A stretch of 20,161 nucleotides of DNA from Acidobacteriaceae bacterium (GTDB lineage Bacteria; Acidobacteriota; Terriglobia; Terriglobales; Acidobacteriaceae): contig JAOAPG010000002.1 in assembly GCA_025462785.1 (NCBI GenBank), forward strand, positions 1-20,161. The letters are read 5' to 3'. Shown here one piece after another: positions 1 to 8,003 of the stretch. A model generated the notes under the pieces. The model was not told the DNA's origin and did not search any database. It was given only the letters and a program-made list of their open reading frames with translations. Positions within the stretch are counted from its first letter, which is position 1. Each line of letters begins with the position of its first letter. The translations under genes were made by a program, and so were the position numbers.

Positions 1-250
1 AAAAGCATGCGTGCGGTCGGGCATTACAATGCAAAGCACGGCGATGTGCCCGCCAAGTTCCTCACTTGTGAAGGCAGGTTCCGGACCGTCCGATGCCCAA
101 TCATCGGAATCCAGCTAAGAGCATTGATGCGAGGGGTTACTACAAAGATCCGGTTTTACGGTGAATCCAGATCGCTGGTTGCATTTAACCCGGGAGTCGT
201 ACAATCCCCTAGCGCTCCGGTCTTGATACGCAAAGTAAGTCGTAGGTTGG
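1..250. other. Sequence downstream of the sensor kinase gene, no gene seen
   Basis: I find no convincing gene here. The only open frame crossing it on the plus strand (7-357) is low in recognisable motifs, has no ribosome binding site and runs antisense into the kinase gene. No tRNA-like cloverleaf, strong hairpin or terminator was seen. It may be spacer, or the flank of a gene outside the window. Confidence 0.5.
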
Positions 251-1756
251 TTATTCGCGCACAGAATCGACCGGCCGCACCGTCCTTGAGCTCACAATTT
301 GTGAAGATTCGTTGCCATGGACCGCTACGTGGTGCGGGATTGGCAATTGGACCTTGACTTCGAGGCCCGTGGGATGAACGTTCTCGGCATATATCTTTCC
401 CCTATGCAATCGAATCGCTTCAGCGGCAATAGCAAGGCCGAGACCGTTCCCTCCCGGCGCGTCCGAATCTCCGTGCATACGAAAAAAGGGCTGAAAGATT
501 GCCTCCAGAGAATCGTCCGGAACCCCCGGGCCATGGTCTCGGACCGAGAGAATTGCCAAGGCTTCCGGTGCGCTTCGATCGGTTTCCAAGACAACCTCGA
601 CATCAGTTCCGGGTTGTGTGAAGCGGACCGCGTTGCGCATGACGTTTTCACAAGCGCTTCTAAGTGCATGGGGATCGGCATTCATGATAACGATCGAACC
701 GTGAGCATGGAGAGTCACTGACTTGCCCGACGCTTGCGCTTCGAAGTTGCTGTCAGCGGCTGTTTCCTCTATTAGCTGCGTGAAATCTACATCTTCTCTT
801 TCTGCGGGCGAAATCCCAGACTCAAGGCGCGATAGCGTTAAAAGCTGCGACATCAGTGAGTCGATTTTTGCAATATCACGATCCAGACGCTGAAAGATGT
901 CATCCGATGCAGGTACGAAACCCTTCTTCAGAATTTCAAGAGAGAGATTGATGCGGGCCAAAGGAGAACGCAGCTCATGCGATACGGAGTTCAGCAGATT
1001 TTTTTGGGTTTGAATCAAGACGTCCAGACGGCCCACCATCGAGTCAAAATCCTTTGCCAGAGCTGCCACTTCATCGAAGCGTTGAGATACGGAAGCCGGT
1101 ACCCGCGCTTTGAGATCTCCCTGCGCGACTCTTCTGGCCGTGGACTGAATGCTGTGGATCGGTGACGCAATATGATAAGCAAGCGCGAAGCAGAGTAGGG
1201 TGACCAAAAGAATCACCGAAATGGTATATCGAAGGCCCTCGCCAAACAGCGTTTCTACCATTTCCCGCACACCCGACCTGAGGTAGAGCATCAGTATGTA
1301 GGGACGCCCAGAAGAAGAGACAAACTTGTAGGCTGCAATATGGGCACGGAGTACGACGAGTTGGCCGTTCTTTGCTGCGTGGGCAACTCTAAGTCCGTCG
1401 CCTGACAGCGGTCGGGACAACACATCTTTGTAGAATCCATCGAGAAGGAAGAGTTGGCGTTCGCTATTATCGTTACTTTGCGAAAAACGAGCAAACGCCT
1501 CAGATCCTCCGGATTCGTACGCTTTAACGGCTTCCGCTGCGAGGATAGGCGCGACTGTCGCATACATATTGGGCGCGGAAATCTGCCTCATGCCCGTCAG
1601 ATGGTTACCGAGAAACACGACAGCGAGTATGCCCCAGGCAGTCAGCCAAAACCACAAGAAGATCTTGAGGAAGAGCCGGTGCACGGGCACTCTAGCTTTC
1701 AACCTGCAGAGCGTGCGTTGGAGATTAACAGGCAAATGTTCTCCTACCGCGATCAT
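251..1756 (-). CDS. CpxA-like membrane sensor histidine kinase
   Basis: Sensor kinase of a two-component system, expected in the inner membrane. It would sense a periplasmic signal, autophosphorylate and pass phosphate to an OmpR-type regulator. Visible parts of the 501-residue protein: a first membrane segment (about 29-50), a periplasmic domain of about 120 residues, a second membrane segment (about 177-195), a HAMP linker (about 190-243), then the kinase core. The H-box SVSHELRSPLARI puts the phospho-accepting His at 260. The N-box has Asn371 and Asn375, the G1 box is DHGPGVP (407-413) and the G2 box is GGNGLGLAIA (435-444), so all catalytic boxes are intact. HAMP plus this H-box is typical of the CpxA/EnvZ class. 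The likely partner is the regulator at 3232-3969 on the same strand, but an opposite-strand gene lies between them. GAGGAGG lies almost against the ATG, so a start at the TTG seven codons further in is possible. A GTAAG-type direct repeat lies about 63 bp upstream. Confidence 0.93.
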   Translation of the reverse strand: MIAVGEHLPVNLQRTLCRLKARVPVHRLFLKIFLWFWLTAWGILAVVFLGNHLTGMRQISAPNMYATVAPILAAEAVKAYESGGSEAFARFSQSNDNSERQLFLLDGFYKDVLSRPLSGDGLRVAHAAKNGQLVVLRAHIAAYKFVSSSGRPYILMLYLRSGVREMVETLFGEGLRYTISVILLVTLLCFALAYHIASPIHSIQSTARRVAQGDLKARVPASVSQRFDEVAALAKDFDSMVGRLDVLIQTQKNLLNSVSHELRSPLARINLSLEILKKGFVPASDDIFQRLDRDIAKIDSLMSQLLTLSRLESGISPAEREDVDFTQLIEETAADSNFEAQASGKSVTLHAHGSIVIMNADPHALRSACENVMRNAVRFTQPGTDVEVVLETDRSAPEALAILSVRDHGPGVPDDSLEAIFQPFFRMHGDSDAPGGNGLGLAIAAEAIRLHRGKIYAENVHPTGLEVKVQLPIPHHVAVHGNESSQIVSSRTVRPVDSVRE

Positions 1757-1818
1757 CCCTCCTCTATTTTATGTATACGATAGAAATCCGCTAACGAACA
1801 GTCTTCCGGTCGACACCA

Positions 1819-1842
1819 TACAAATCCTTACAGACGCTTTAC
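1819..1842 (-). promoter_or_regulatory. Putative OmpR-family regulator box (GTAAG direct repeat)
   Basis: On the minus strand this reads GTAAA-N6-GTAAG-N5-GTATG: three GTA-type half-sites at 11- and 10-bp steps. Tandem half-sites one helical turn apart are the usual architecture for OmpR/PhoB-family regulators, and GTAAA-N5-GTAAA is the known CpxR box. It lies between the divergent kinase gene and the secreted-protein gene at 1987, so it could act on either. Its 13-base core (1819-1831) recurs exactly at 6446. Binding by the regulator encoded here is inferred. Confidence 0.45.
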
Positions 1843-1986
1843 GCTTCCATACGGCACGTCGTGCCCCAAACACATAGCTTTTGAATAATGGTGTTCGCTC
1901 GGTTGCAGGTTCATACGTTTCACACATGACCAATCGGTCGCGCTCCCTCTTTCGTTTATTGGCTTTTAGCCGAAACTTTAGCTTTG

Positions 1987-3165
1987 ATGGCTTCTCACGC
2001 TGTGGGTACCTATCTTGTCTGGAGAAGGGTTTTGAAAAGGGGAAAATTGTTCAGGCCACGCACTGCTCTTGTACACACTCCACTGCTCTTATGTCTCATC
2101 ACTGCTGTTGCAGTTGCTCAGCAACAGACTGCCATGAGTGGGGTTAGCAAAGGCGTCGTTCCTGAGGAGCCGCGGCCCCAATTGGGTTCGCAAAACTCAT
2201 TGGAACAAATATCAACTGCGGACGGGGTCGCCAGTGTCTCAGGTGTCGTGCTGGACACAAGCGGAGCTGCTGTTTCCGGCGCAAGCGTCAGCTTGACGAA
2301 GATGGACCGATCGAAGCAGCAAACGGTCACGTCCGGCGGAAACGGCGAATTCACCTTTGCCAAGCTCCCTCCCGGATCTTATGTCCTTATTATTAAGGCA
2401 AAAGATTTTGAGCCTTTCACATCTGCGGAGTTCGCCCTTGCGGCGCAGCAGGCGTATGAAGGTCCTAGTATTGCGCTATCGATTGCGACGGCAGTAACGG
2501 AGGTGACCGTTCGCCCTACCGATGTGATTGCCGCTGAACAGATAAAAGCGGAAGAGAAGCAGCGTCTTATCGGGATCGCGCCGAATTTCTATACGAGCTA
2601 CATTTACGACGCCGCACCACTCACCACGAAACAAAAATTCTCCCTAGCCGCGCACGACACGTTCGATCCGACTTCCTTCATCGGCATTGGCATTGTTGCG
2701 GGCATCCAGCAGGCGAATAACAGCTTTTCCGGATACGGACAAGGCGCCGTGGGCTACGGCAAACGTTATGGTGCGCTATTTGCCAATGGTCGTTCTAGTG
2801 ACTTTCTGAGCCACGCGGTATTCCCCTCGCTCTTTCACCAGGACCCGCGCTACTACTACCAGGGTTCCGGTTCCTTTAAGTCCCGCCTTGTCCATGCGGC
2901 AAGCTTTGCATTTGTTACGCGCAGTGATAGTGGAGGTACTATGCCGAACTATTCATATCTTCTTGGAGATATGTGTTCAGGAGCGCTGTCCAATTTGTAT
3001 TACCCCTCTGCCAATCGGGGAGCAAACCTGGTCTTCACCAACGCCGCAATCGGTCTTGGCGGACGCATGGGTTCCAGTATTCTCCGTGAGTTCTTGTCTA
3101 AACGACTTACAACAAACGTGTCGGGGAAGGGAAAACCACGTACGCCGGGGAATGCAAAACCATGA
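1987..3165 (+). CDS. Secreted protein with carboxypeptidase-regulatory-like domain
   Basis: Exported protein of about 390 residues with no known enzyme function. A hydrophobic stretch ending ITAVAVAQQQ (residues about 30-47) looks like a signal peptide preceded by an Arg/Lys-rich segment. Residues about 80-150 form a carboxypeptidase-regulatory-like beta-sandwich (SGVVLDTSGAAVSGASVSL, then GEFTFAKLPPGSYVLIIKA). This domain is very common at the N-terminus of acidobacterial outer-membrane and secreted proteins. The rest (about 190-380) is rich in Tyr, Gly, Phe and Ser with no motif I can name; a membrane-associated beta structure is possible but unproven. The start is uncertain: the ATG at 1987 (TTG just before it) lacks a clear ribosome binding site, whereas GGAGAAGG or AAGGGGA before in-frame TTG codons about 16-24 codons downstream would give a shorter, more normal signal peptide. 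It sits between a kinase and a regulator on the opposite strand and converges on the regulator gene. Confidence 0.8.
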   Translation: MASHAVGTYLVWRRVLKRGKLFRPRTALVHTPLLLCLITAVAVAQQQTAMSGVSKGVVPEEPRPQLGSQNSLEQISTADGVASVSGVVLDTSGAAVSGASVSLTKMDRSKQQTVTSGGNGEFTFAKLPPGSYVLIIKAKDFEPFTSAEFALAAQQAYEGPSIALSIATAVTEVTVRPTDVIAAEQIKAEEKQRLIGIAPNFYTSYIYDAAPLTTKQKFSLAAHDTFDPTSFIGIGIVAGIQQANNSFSGYGQGAVGYGKRYGALFANGRSSDFLSHAVFPSLFHQDPRYYYQGSGSFKSRLVHAASFAFVTRSDSGGTMPNYSYLLGDMCSGALSNLYYPSANRGANLVFTNAAIGLGGRMGSSILREFLSKRLTTNVSGKGKPRTPGNAKP

Positions 3166-3231
3166 ATGTGGGGGAAGGAATAAGGCTTGCTGATCACGCT
3201 TTCGAGGATCTACTACAGGAACAAAAGCCAT

Positions 3232-3969
3232 TCAGCCTTGCGCGGGCCACGCGTAGAGATAGCCAATTCCGCGAACACTCCGAATTCTTTCGGAGCCGTC
3301 GCCTTGCGGACCAAGCTTGCGACGAAGGTTGCTAATGTGGAGGTCAATACTTCGATCAAAGGGCGAGAACTTTCGGTCGAGAACATTCTCGACAAGCGCC
3401 TCACGGGTTAGAACTTTTCCTGGTGCTTCGAAAAAAACGCGCAACAAATCGAACTCCGCAGTGGTCAACCTTAGAGGCTCGCCTGCCTTCGAAACCGTGC
3501 GTGCGGCTAAGTCGAGCTCGATATCGCCGGAGTGCATCACCGGGGGCCGTGATGCTGTGTTGCTTTCGGACTGCCATCCCGACCTGCGGAGTATAGCCGA
3601 AATTCGGGCGATCAATTCGCGGGGACTGAATGGCTTCGGCAAGTAGTCATCGGCACCTAGTTCAAGGCCTAAGACGCGATCGAATTCGTCCCCCTTTGCC
3701 GTAAGCATCAGGACAGGCGTTCGGACGTGCGTTCTAATTTCTCGCAGAACATCAAAGCCCTTCTTGTCCGGCAACATGACATCGAGCACGATCAGTTCAT
3801 GAGTGCCTTCCACCGCGATCTTCACTCCCTCACGCCCGGTATGGACAACGGAAAGGGTGAAGCCTTCCGGTTCCAAGCATCGTGTTACCAGATGGCACAA
3901 GTCGCGGTCGTCGTCCACGACCAGAAGACGTGGGTTAGATCGCTGTGTCACGCCTTTCGAGTTGTGCAA
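3232..3969 (-). CDS. OmpR/CpxR-family response regulator
   Basis: DNA-binding response regulator of 245 residues, full length for the family. The receiver domain (about 13-127) has the acidic pair Asp20-Asp21, the phospho-accepting Asp63 (in LIVLDVMLPDKKG), Thr90 and Lys112 (PKPF), so all active residues are present. The C-terminal winged helix-turn-helix spans about 148-240, with LTTAEFDLLRVF before the transactivation loop and SIDLHISNLRRKL as the recognition helix. It probably receives phosphate from the CpxA-like kinase at 251-1756 and controls envelope genes; the GTAAG direct repeats nearby are candidate targets, one about 100 bp upstream of its own start. The reading frame opens at a TTG (3969) behind GGGG at nine bases; a GTG six codons in is an alternative start. 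Confidence 0.92.
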   Translation of the reverse strand: MHNSKGVTQRSNPRLLVVDDDRDLCHLVTRCLEPEGFTLSVVHTGREGVKIAVEGTHELIVLDVMLPDKKGFDVLREIRTHVRTPVLMLTAKGDEFDRVLGLELGADDYLPKPFSPRELIARISAILRRSGWQSESNTASRPPVMHSGDIELDLAARTVSKAGEPLRLTTAEFDLLRVFFEAPGKVLTREALVENVLDRKFSPFDRSIDLHISNLRRKLGPQGDGSERIRSVRGIGYLYAWPAQG

Positions 3970-4265
3970 GCTCAGTATCCCCGCAGACTGATGTAGCGGA
4001 TTTTATCCATAATACCTTGAAAAACTCTGACGTTCTCAGCACTGGCCGCCCACAAAGGGCCAGCGCTTACAAATCCCTACGCTGCGCAAACCCTTCCTGA
4101 CACCACTGCCCATGCGCCGCCCTGAAAATTACCCCGTGGAAACCGTGAACTGCAGTATCTTGCTCATGAGTCAAATTGCGTGGACACTTTGGTCTTTTAC
4201 AATTCGTATAGCGATTCTCCTTACATAGATGATCGAGTGTAAGCAATCGGACTATTCGTATTTCA
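3970..4265. other. Divergent intergenic region with regulatory repeats
   Basis: This stretch lies between the divergently transcribed regulator and the secreted-protein gene at 4266. It holds an inverted repeat CTGGCC-N10-GGCCAG (4042-4063), the GTAAG-type box (4068-4080), and an inverted repeat CTTACA-N12-TGTAAG (4220-4243) ending 22 bp before the next start codon. I see no coding frame. It is probably the promoter region for both genes. Confidence 0.45.
4068..4080 (-). promoter_or_regulatory. Putative OmpR-family regulator box (GTAGG-N5-GTAAG)
   Basis: The minus strand reads GTAGGGATTTGTAAG when extended by two bases. It differs from the 1819 and 6446 boxes by one base in the 13-base core and carries the same 10-bp half-site step. 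It lies about 100 bp upstream of the response regulator start and 186 bp upstream of the gene at 4266, which would fit autoregulation. This is inferred from pattern and position only. Confidence 0.4.
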
Positions 4266-5111
4266 ATGACTTTACTGGTCCTCACTCCTATGACGATTTT
4301 GCGAACCTCGTTCTCTCCTGCCAAACGCCTCTGGTTCATTGCGTTCTGCTTCCTGTCAGTCTTGCCTGCTCGGTCGGCGGAGGACGGAAAGCAACTGATA
4401 GCTGAGGCCTGCTCGAACGAGCGCCATCAGCTCGAACATAAAACTCTTTGGTCAAGCGGGGTACAACGGCGCACCGAAGGGCACGTGTATATCGAGAAAG
4501 AAATCGAGACAGTGGACGGTCCAATCCGTCACCTGGTTTCGGTCGATGGTCATGAGCCGTCGCCTTCCGAACGAAAACAAGACTACGATCGACTCCGCAA
4601 CTTGATGCAAAACCCGAAGGCAGGCTCACAACTTAAAAAAGACCATGACGCCGACGTAGCAAAAGCCGCCGATCTCCTCCGGGTCATTCCTGAGGCATTC
4701 CTCTTCGAAGATGAAGGGAGTCAAGGAGGCTTGGAAAAACTTGCCTTCCGTCCTAATCCAGCATACAAGCCAAAGACCTATGAGGAGAGAGCGCTTCATG
4801 CCATGAGCGGCATCATCATCGTGGACCTCCAGGAGAAGCGGCTAGCCCAGCTTTCTGCAACCCTCATACAACCGGTCGATTACGGTTACGGAGTGGTCGG
4901 TCGTCTCAAGCAAGGCGGGACCGTAAACCTGACTAGAGTTCGCGTATCTCCGGGTATTTGGAAAACGAGTTCATCGAGGATCGACATCAACGGACGATTC
5001 ATCTTGTTCAAGACGATTAACAAACAGCAGGACGAAGTTCGCAGCGACTTCAAATCGGTAGCGCCTGAGACAAGGATCGCCCAAGCCCTGCAGCAGCTTG
5101 GCGGGAAATGA
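4266..5111 (+). CDS. Secreted protein of unknown function
   Basis: I do not recognise the family. The frame gives 281 residues from the ATG at 4266. The ATG at 4290 (MTILRTSF) gives a cleaner signal peptide: basic N-region, hydrophobic core LWFIAFCFLSVLP and an A-R-S-A cleavage site before EDGKQ. The mature part is soluble, highly charged in its first half (many Lys, Glu and Asp, with HVYIEKEIETVDG) and beta-rich in the second (VDYGYGVVGRLKQGGTVNL, then GIWKTSSSRIDINGRFILF). The pattern of alternating strands suggests a periplasmic beta fold, perhaps like lipoprotein-carrier folds, but no motif proves it. There is no lipobox, so it is likely a free periplasmic or secreted protein. A CTTACA/TGTAAG inverted repeat lies just upstream, and the YVTN propeller gene follows 123 bp later on the same strand. 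Confidence 0.72.
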   Translation: MTLLVLTPMTILRTSFSPAKRLWFIAFCFLSVLPARSAEDGKQLIAEACSNERHQLEHKTLWSSGVQRRTEGHVYIEKEIETVDGPIRHLVSVDGHEPSPSERKQDYDRLRNLMQNPKAGSQLKKDHDADVAKAADLLRVIPEAFLFEDEGSQGGLEKLAFRPNPAYKPKTYEERALHAMSGIIIVDLQEKRLAQLSATLIQPVDYGYGVVGRLKQGGTVNLTRVRVSPGIWKTSSSRIDINGRFILFKTINKQQDEVRSDFKSVAPETRIAQALQQLGGK

Positions 5112-5234
5112 GGTAGTCTCCGCGGACCGATTTTCTAGCTGACGAACCTGGCTCGTGGATCGGCAAAACATTTGTAGCGAAAGCCCAATCTACTGGCCGC
5201 ACCAATTAGCAGTAGAAAGTTCTAAGGGGGCAAG

Positions 5235-6341
5235 ATGAGCAGATTCGTAAAAAGAGGTCTTCGAATAACAGCGACCGTTGCGGCCGCGATCGTCGCCTGT
5301 TTAGCAGTGGTATTCGCGTATCTTGTTTATCCAGGCACACCAAGCAAATCCAAGTTCATGACGTTCGAGGGATATATTGAGCTCCCGAGAGGTGGACGGC
5401 TCAATGTTCTCGACTATCTGACACTAAAGGGCAGCACGTTATTCGTCACAAGTGAATCATCGGGTGCGTTATTCAAAGTCGATTTAGACCCGAATCATCC
5501 GTCGCTCAGTTCGGTATCTGAGATGCCGGGAAGCGGCGCAGCTCACGGAGTCGCGCTGATGGTGGAACATAACGTCGCGTTCATCACGCGAAGCGAAGAA
5601 AACACGGTGGATGTCTTCGATCCAAACTCTCTTCAACAGTTTGGGAAGATACCAGTGGCGGATGATGCGGACGCCATACTCTACGACCCCTCAAGTAAAC
5701 TCATTTATGTAGCGAACGGAGACGCAAAACTTGCAACTTTGATTGATCCTGAGAAGCGCATCACGGTTGGAACTATACGTCTCCCCGGAAAGCCAGAATT
5801 CCCCGCATTAGATTCGCAAACTGGATTGCTCTATCAAAATCTTGAAGACATTAACTCAATAGTTGCAATCGATGTTGGCAAACGCTCCGTCATAGGGCGA
5901 TGGTCTCTCGCTCCATGCGAAGGACCGTCTGGAATGGCCATTGATTCCGAGCAGCGACGACTTTTTGCGGTTTGCTCCGGAAACGCCACGTTAATCGTGT
6001 TTGACCTGGAGACGCATAGGGTCATCACCTCCCTAAAGGTTGGAGGAGGTCCTGACTCGGTCGCGCTCGATCGAACTCTCCACCGAATCTACTCGGCCGG
6101 AAGAGCCGGAAAATTTACGGTGATTCAGCAGGACAGCCCGAATGCATATCGGGTGCTCGAGGAGATACATACCCACTACGGAGCACATACGCTGGCCGTG
6201 GACCCGTTTTCGCACAAGGTTTACGTGGCATATGCCAGCCTTCTTACACATCCCAGAATTGCTGTATTCTCCCCGAGGGGGGTGAATGACAGGGATCGAT
6301 TCGCTCCTGCTGTCGCTGAGAAGCCTACCTCCCCGCAGTAG
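5235..6341 (+). CDS. Membrane-anchored YVTN/YncE-like beta-propeller protein
   Basis: A 368-residue protein with a single hydrophobic N-terminal segment (about 12-32, TATVAAAIVACLAVVFAYLV) that acts as signal anchor or signal peptide. The rest folds as a seven-bladed-type propeller of YVTN repeats, seen as LIYVANGDAKLATLIDPEKR, RRLFAVCSGNATLIVFDLET and HKVYVAYAS. Propellers of this family bind partners or ligands in the periplasm or at the cell surface; the specific role is unknown. The start is well supported: AAGGGGG lies five bases before the ATG. It follows the 4266 gene by 123 bp on the same strand and could share a transcript. The C-terminus is polar and no terminator hairpin is obvious after it. 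Confidence 0.85.
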   Translation: MSRFVKRGLRITATVAAAIVACLAVVFAYLVYPGTPSKSKFMTFEGYIELPRGGRLNVLDYLTLKGSTLFVTSESSGALFKVDLDPNHPSLSSVSEMPGSGAAHGVALMVEHNVAFITRSEENTVDVFDPNSLQQFGKIPVADDADAILYDPSSKLIYVANGDAKLATLIDPEKRITVGTIRLPGKPEFPALDSQTGLLYQNLEDINSIVAIDVGKRSVIGRWSLAPCEGPSGMAIDSEQRRLFAVCSGNATLIVFDLETHRVITSLKVGGGPDSVALDRTLHRIYSAGRAGKFTVIQQDSPNAYRVLEEIHTHYGAHTLAVDPFSHKVYVAYASLLTHPRIAVFSPRGVNDRDRFAPAVAEKPTSPQ

Positions 6342-6445
6342 CAATCCCGCTAGACCCTGCCGCTCTCAATCGATGGACTAATTCGAACGCCGGATTTCCG
6401 CGAACACTCGTGTGCGCTCTGCGAACTTGCGAAGCACGACATCAG

Positions 6446-6479
6446 TACAAATCCTTACACATCATGCACAGATCCTAAC
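6446..6479 (-). promoter_or_regulatory. Putative tandem OmpR-family regulator boxes
   Basis: The minus strand carries GTAAGGATTTGTAC (6445-6458) and, 21 bp away, the related GTTAGGATCTGTGC (6466-6479; 11 of 14 bases match). The first copy is identical over 13 bases to the box at 1819. Half-sites are 10 bp apart and the two boxes are two helical turns apart, so a regulator could bind both on one DNA face. The pair lies about 105-138 bp upstream of the VirB10-like gene. Assignment to the local regulator is inferred. Confidence 0.42.
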
Positions 6480-6582
6480 CGCGTCATCACTCGATCCCAA
6501 ATAACCTCAAGCCCATGACTGATTGCGCATTCGTTCAGCTGGAGCAAAACGGTGCAGCTGTCAAGACGAAATGAGGTGCTCC

Positions 6583-7893
6583 ATGAGATCGCAAATCGCA
6601 GCAATGCTTATCTCCCTTTCATGCGTAGCTACTGTAAGAATGACGGTTGCCCAGAAACTTCAAGCTTCACAGAATACGGTTGTAGTTGCATCGGGTAATG
6701 ATCTTCGTTGCAGACTCGAGAAAGGCGTGCGCATCACCAAGGTAGGCGAGCCAATTACCGCAAAGCTGGTCGAAGCGGTTTACGCCGGAACGACTCTCGC
6801 AATTCCTGAAGGCTCGACACTCAGAGGACATGTCTCCTCTATTTCCAGAGCCCCCGGACGTGCAAGTCAGCTTTTGCGCGGCGATCTCACACCCCCGCGT
6901 ACAGTCCATGTGACCTTCGATAAGATCATGCTCGCCGATGGCGCGGCGGTGCAGGTTCGCACCGAAACCACCATTGGGATTCATCACGTGCAAACGGCCC
7001 AATATCTCTCCAAGGCGCAGCGTCCGGGCATTCGCCAGAAGATGAAAGATGCTGCTACACCTTTCGTAGAACCCAATAAATTGCAAAGACTAAGCCAGGC
7101 TGCCATCACGAGTTTGCCTTATCACCCCGATTACCTGGATCAAGGAACAATCTTTGATGCAAAGCTACTCGATGCTATTCGAACAACAGCGCCCTTCGAG
7201 CCCGCAGACGCTCCTTCCATGCTCGGCGACGGTTACCTTCACATCCGGCTAGTGACACCGCTTGACTCGGAGATGATTGCACGCGGGGCCACGATTGAAG
7301 CAGCAGTGTCAAGACCGTATTACAACTCGGATTACGTCCTGCTCTATCCGGCAGGCACAAAGCTCGCAGGCACTGTCAACAAAGCCAGCGCCGCTGGCTG
7401 GATGAAGAAGAATGGTGAACTTTTGTTCTCCTTTCACTCCGCACAGATGCCTGACGGGAGCTTGGCTAAAATCAACGCAACAGTCGCGGGGGTCGAGGCG
7501 CCAGGTGGCAAACGGCTTGCGGTCGGGCAGGAAGGACACGTAAAGGCGACGACGTCGCTTCTTTCTCGCGTGCGAGCCCCGCTCTCGCTTATCGGTCCCT
7601 CCAGAGCGGCTGCTGATTCGACCCTCAATAAAACTGCTTGGTCACGAGCAGGAGAAGGGCGTAGAGGATTCGGGTTACTCGGTGCGGGTGCAGCGCAGGC
7701 ATCGGCATCGACCGCCATGGGTTTCGGTTATTTCGGTGGGGCCATGAACATATACGAGGCCTTTTTCGCTCGAGGATCGAACGTGGAGCTTCCTGTAAAT
7801 ACCCCGGTGTTCCTACGCATTGATGAAAGAGTGCAGCTATCAGGCGGGAGACCTTCAACGGTAGGAATGTCAAGTAATCTCGGAAAACGCTGA
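6583..7893 (+). CDS. VirB10/TrbI-like secreted protein
   Basis: A 436-residue exported protein. The chosen ATG is preceded by GAGGTG at a five-base spacing and opens a signal peptide (MRSQIAAMLISLSC to MTVAQ); the frame also extends upstream to 6523 without such support. The mature protein has repeated beta motifs in which a hydrophobic strand runs into PxG(S/T)xLxGxV: TLAIPEGSTLRGHV (about residue 90) and LLYPAGTKLAGTV (about 265), then GSNVELPVNTPVFLRID near the C-terminus. These recall the C-terminal domain of VirB10/TrbI secretion-channel proteins. No other secretion-system gene is near, so a role in a complete type IV system is not supported; stand-alone proteins of this type seem frequent in acidobacteria. 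A Gly/Ala-rich hydrophobic stretch (GFGLLGAGAAQASASTAMGF) precedes the last motif. Tandem GTAAG-type boxes lie upstream and the sigma-like gene follows. Confidence 0.68.
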   Translation: MRSQIAAMLISLSCVATVRMTVAQKLQASQNTVVVASGNDLRCRLEKGVRITKVGEPITAKLVEAVYAGTTLAIPEGSTLRGHVSSISRAPGRASQLLRGDLTPPRTVHVTFDKIMLADGAAVQVRTETTIGIHHVQTAQYLSKAQRPGIRQKMKDAATPFVEPNKLQRLSQAAITSLPYHPDYLDQGTIFDAKLLDAIRTTAPFEPADAPSMLGDGYLHIRLVTPLDSEMIARGATIEAAVSRPYYNSDYVLLYPAGTKLAGTVNKASAAGWMKKNGELLFSFHSAQMPDGSLAKINATVAGVEAPGGKRLAVGQEGHVKATTSLLSRVRAPLSLIGPSRAAADSTLNKTAWSRAGEGRRGFGLLGAGAAQASASTAMGFGYFGGAMNIYEAFFARGSNVELPVNTPVFLRIDERVQLSGGRPSTVGMSSNLGKR

Positions 7894-8003
7894 AACGTCG
7901 TGAACCGGCAGAACCTGTGACGCAAATGGCACGTAAAGACCGCGCAATAACTGGAGCGGCGCGCACACCGATCGTTCTGTCCGTAAGGGGAGAAGGAGCA
8001 GAT

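Noticed and set aside
317..721. A 134-codon plus-strand frame inside the kinase gene
   Set aside because: It is antisense to well-conserved kinase motifs and has no recognisable protein features.
6583..7893. VirB10/TrbI-like gene as evidence of a conjugation or type IV secretion island
   Set aside because: No other secretion, relaxase or pilus gene is present, and the similarity is confined to short beta motifs.
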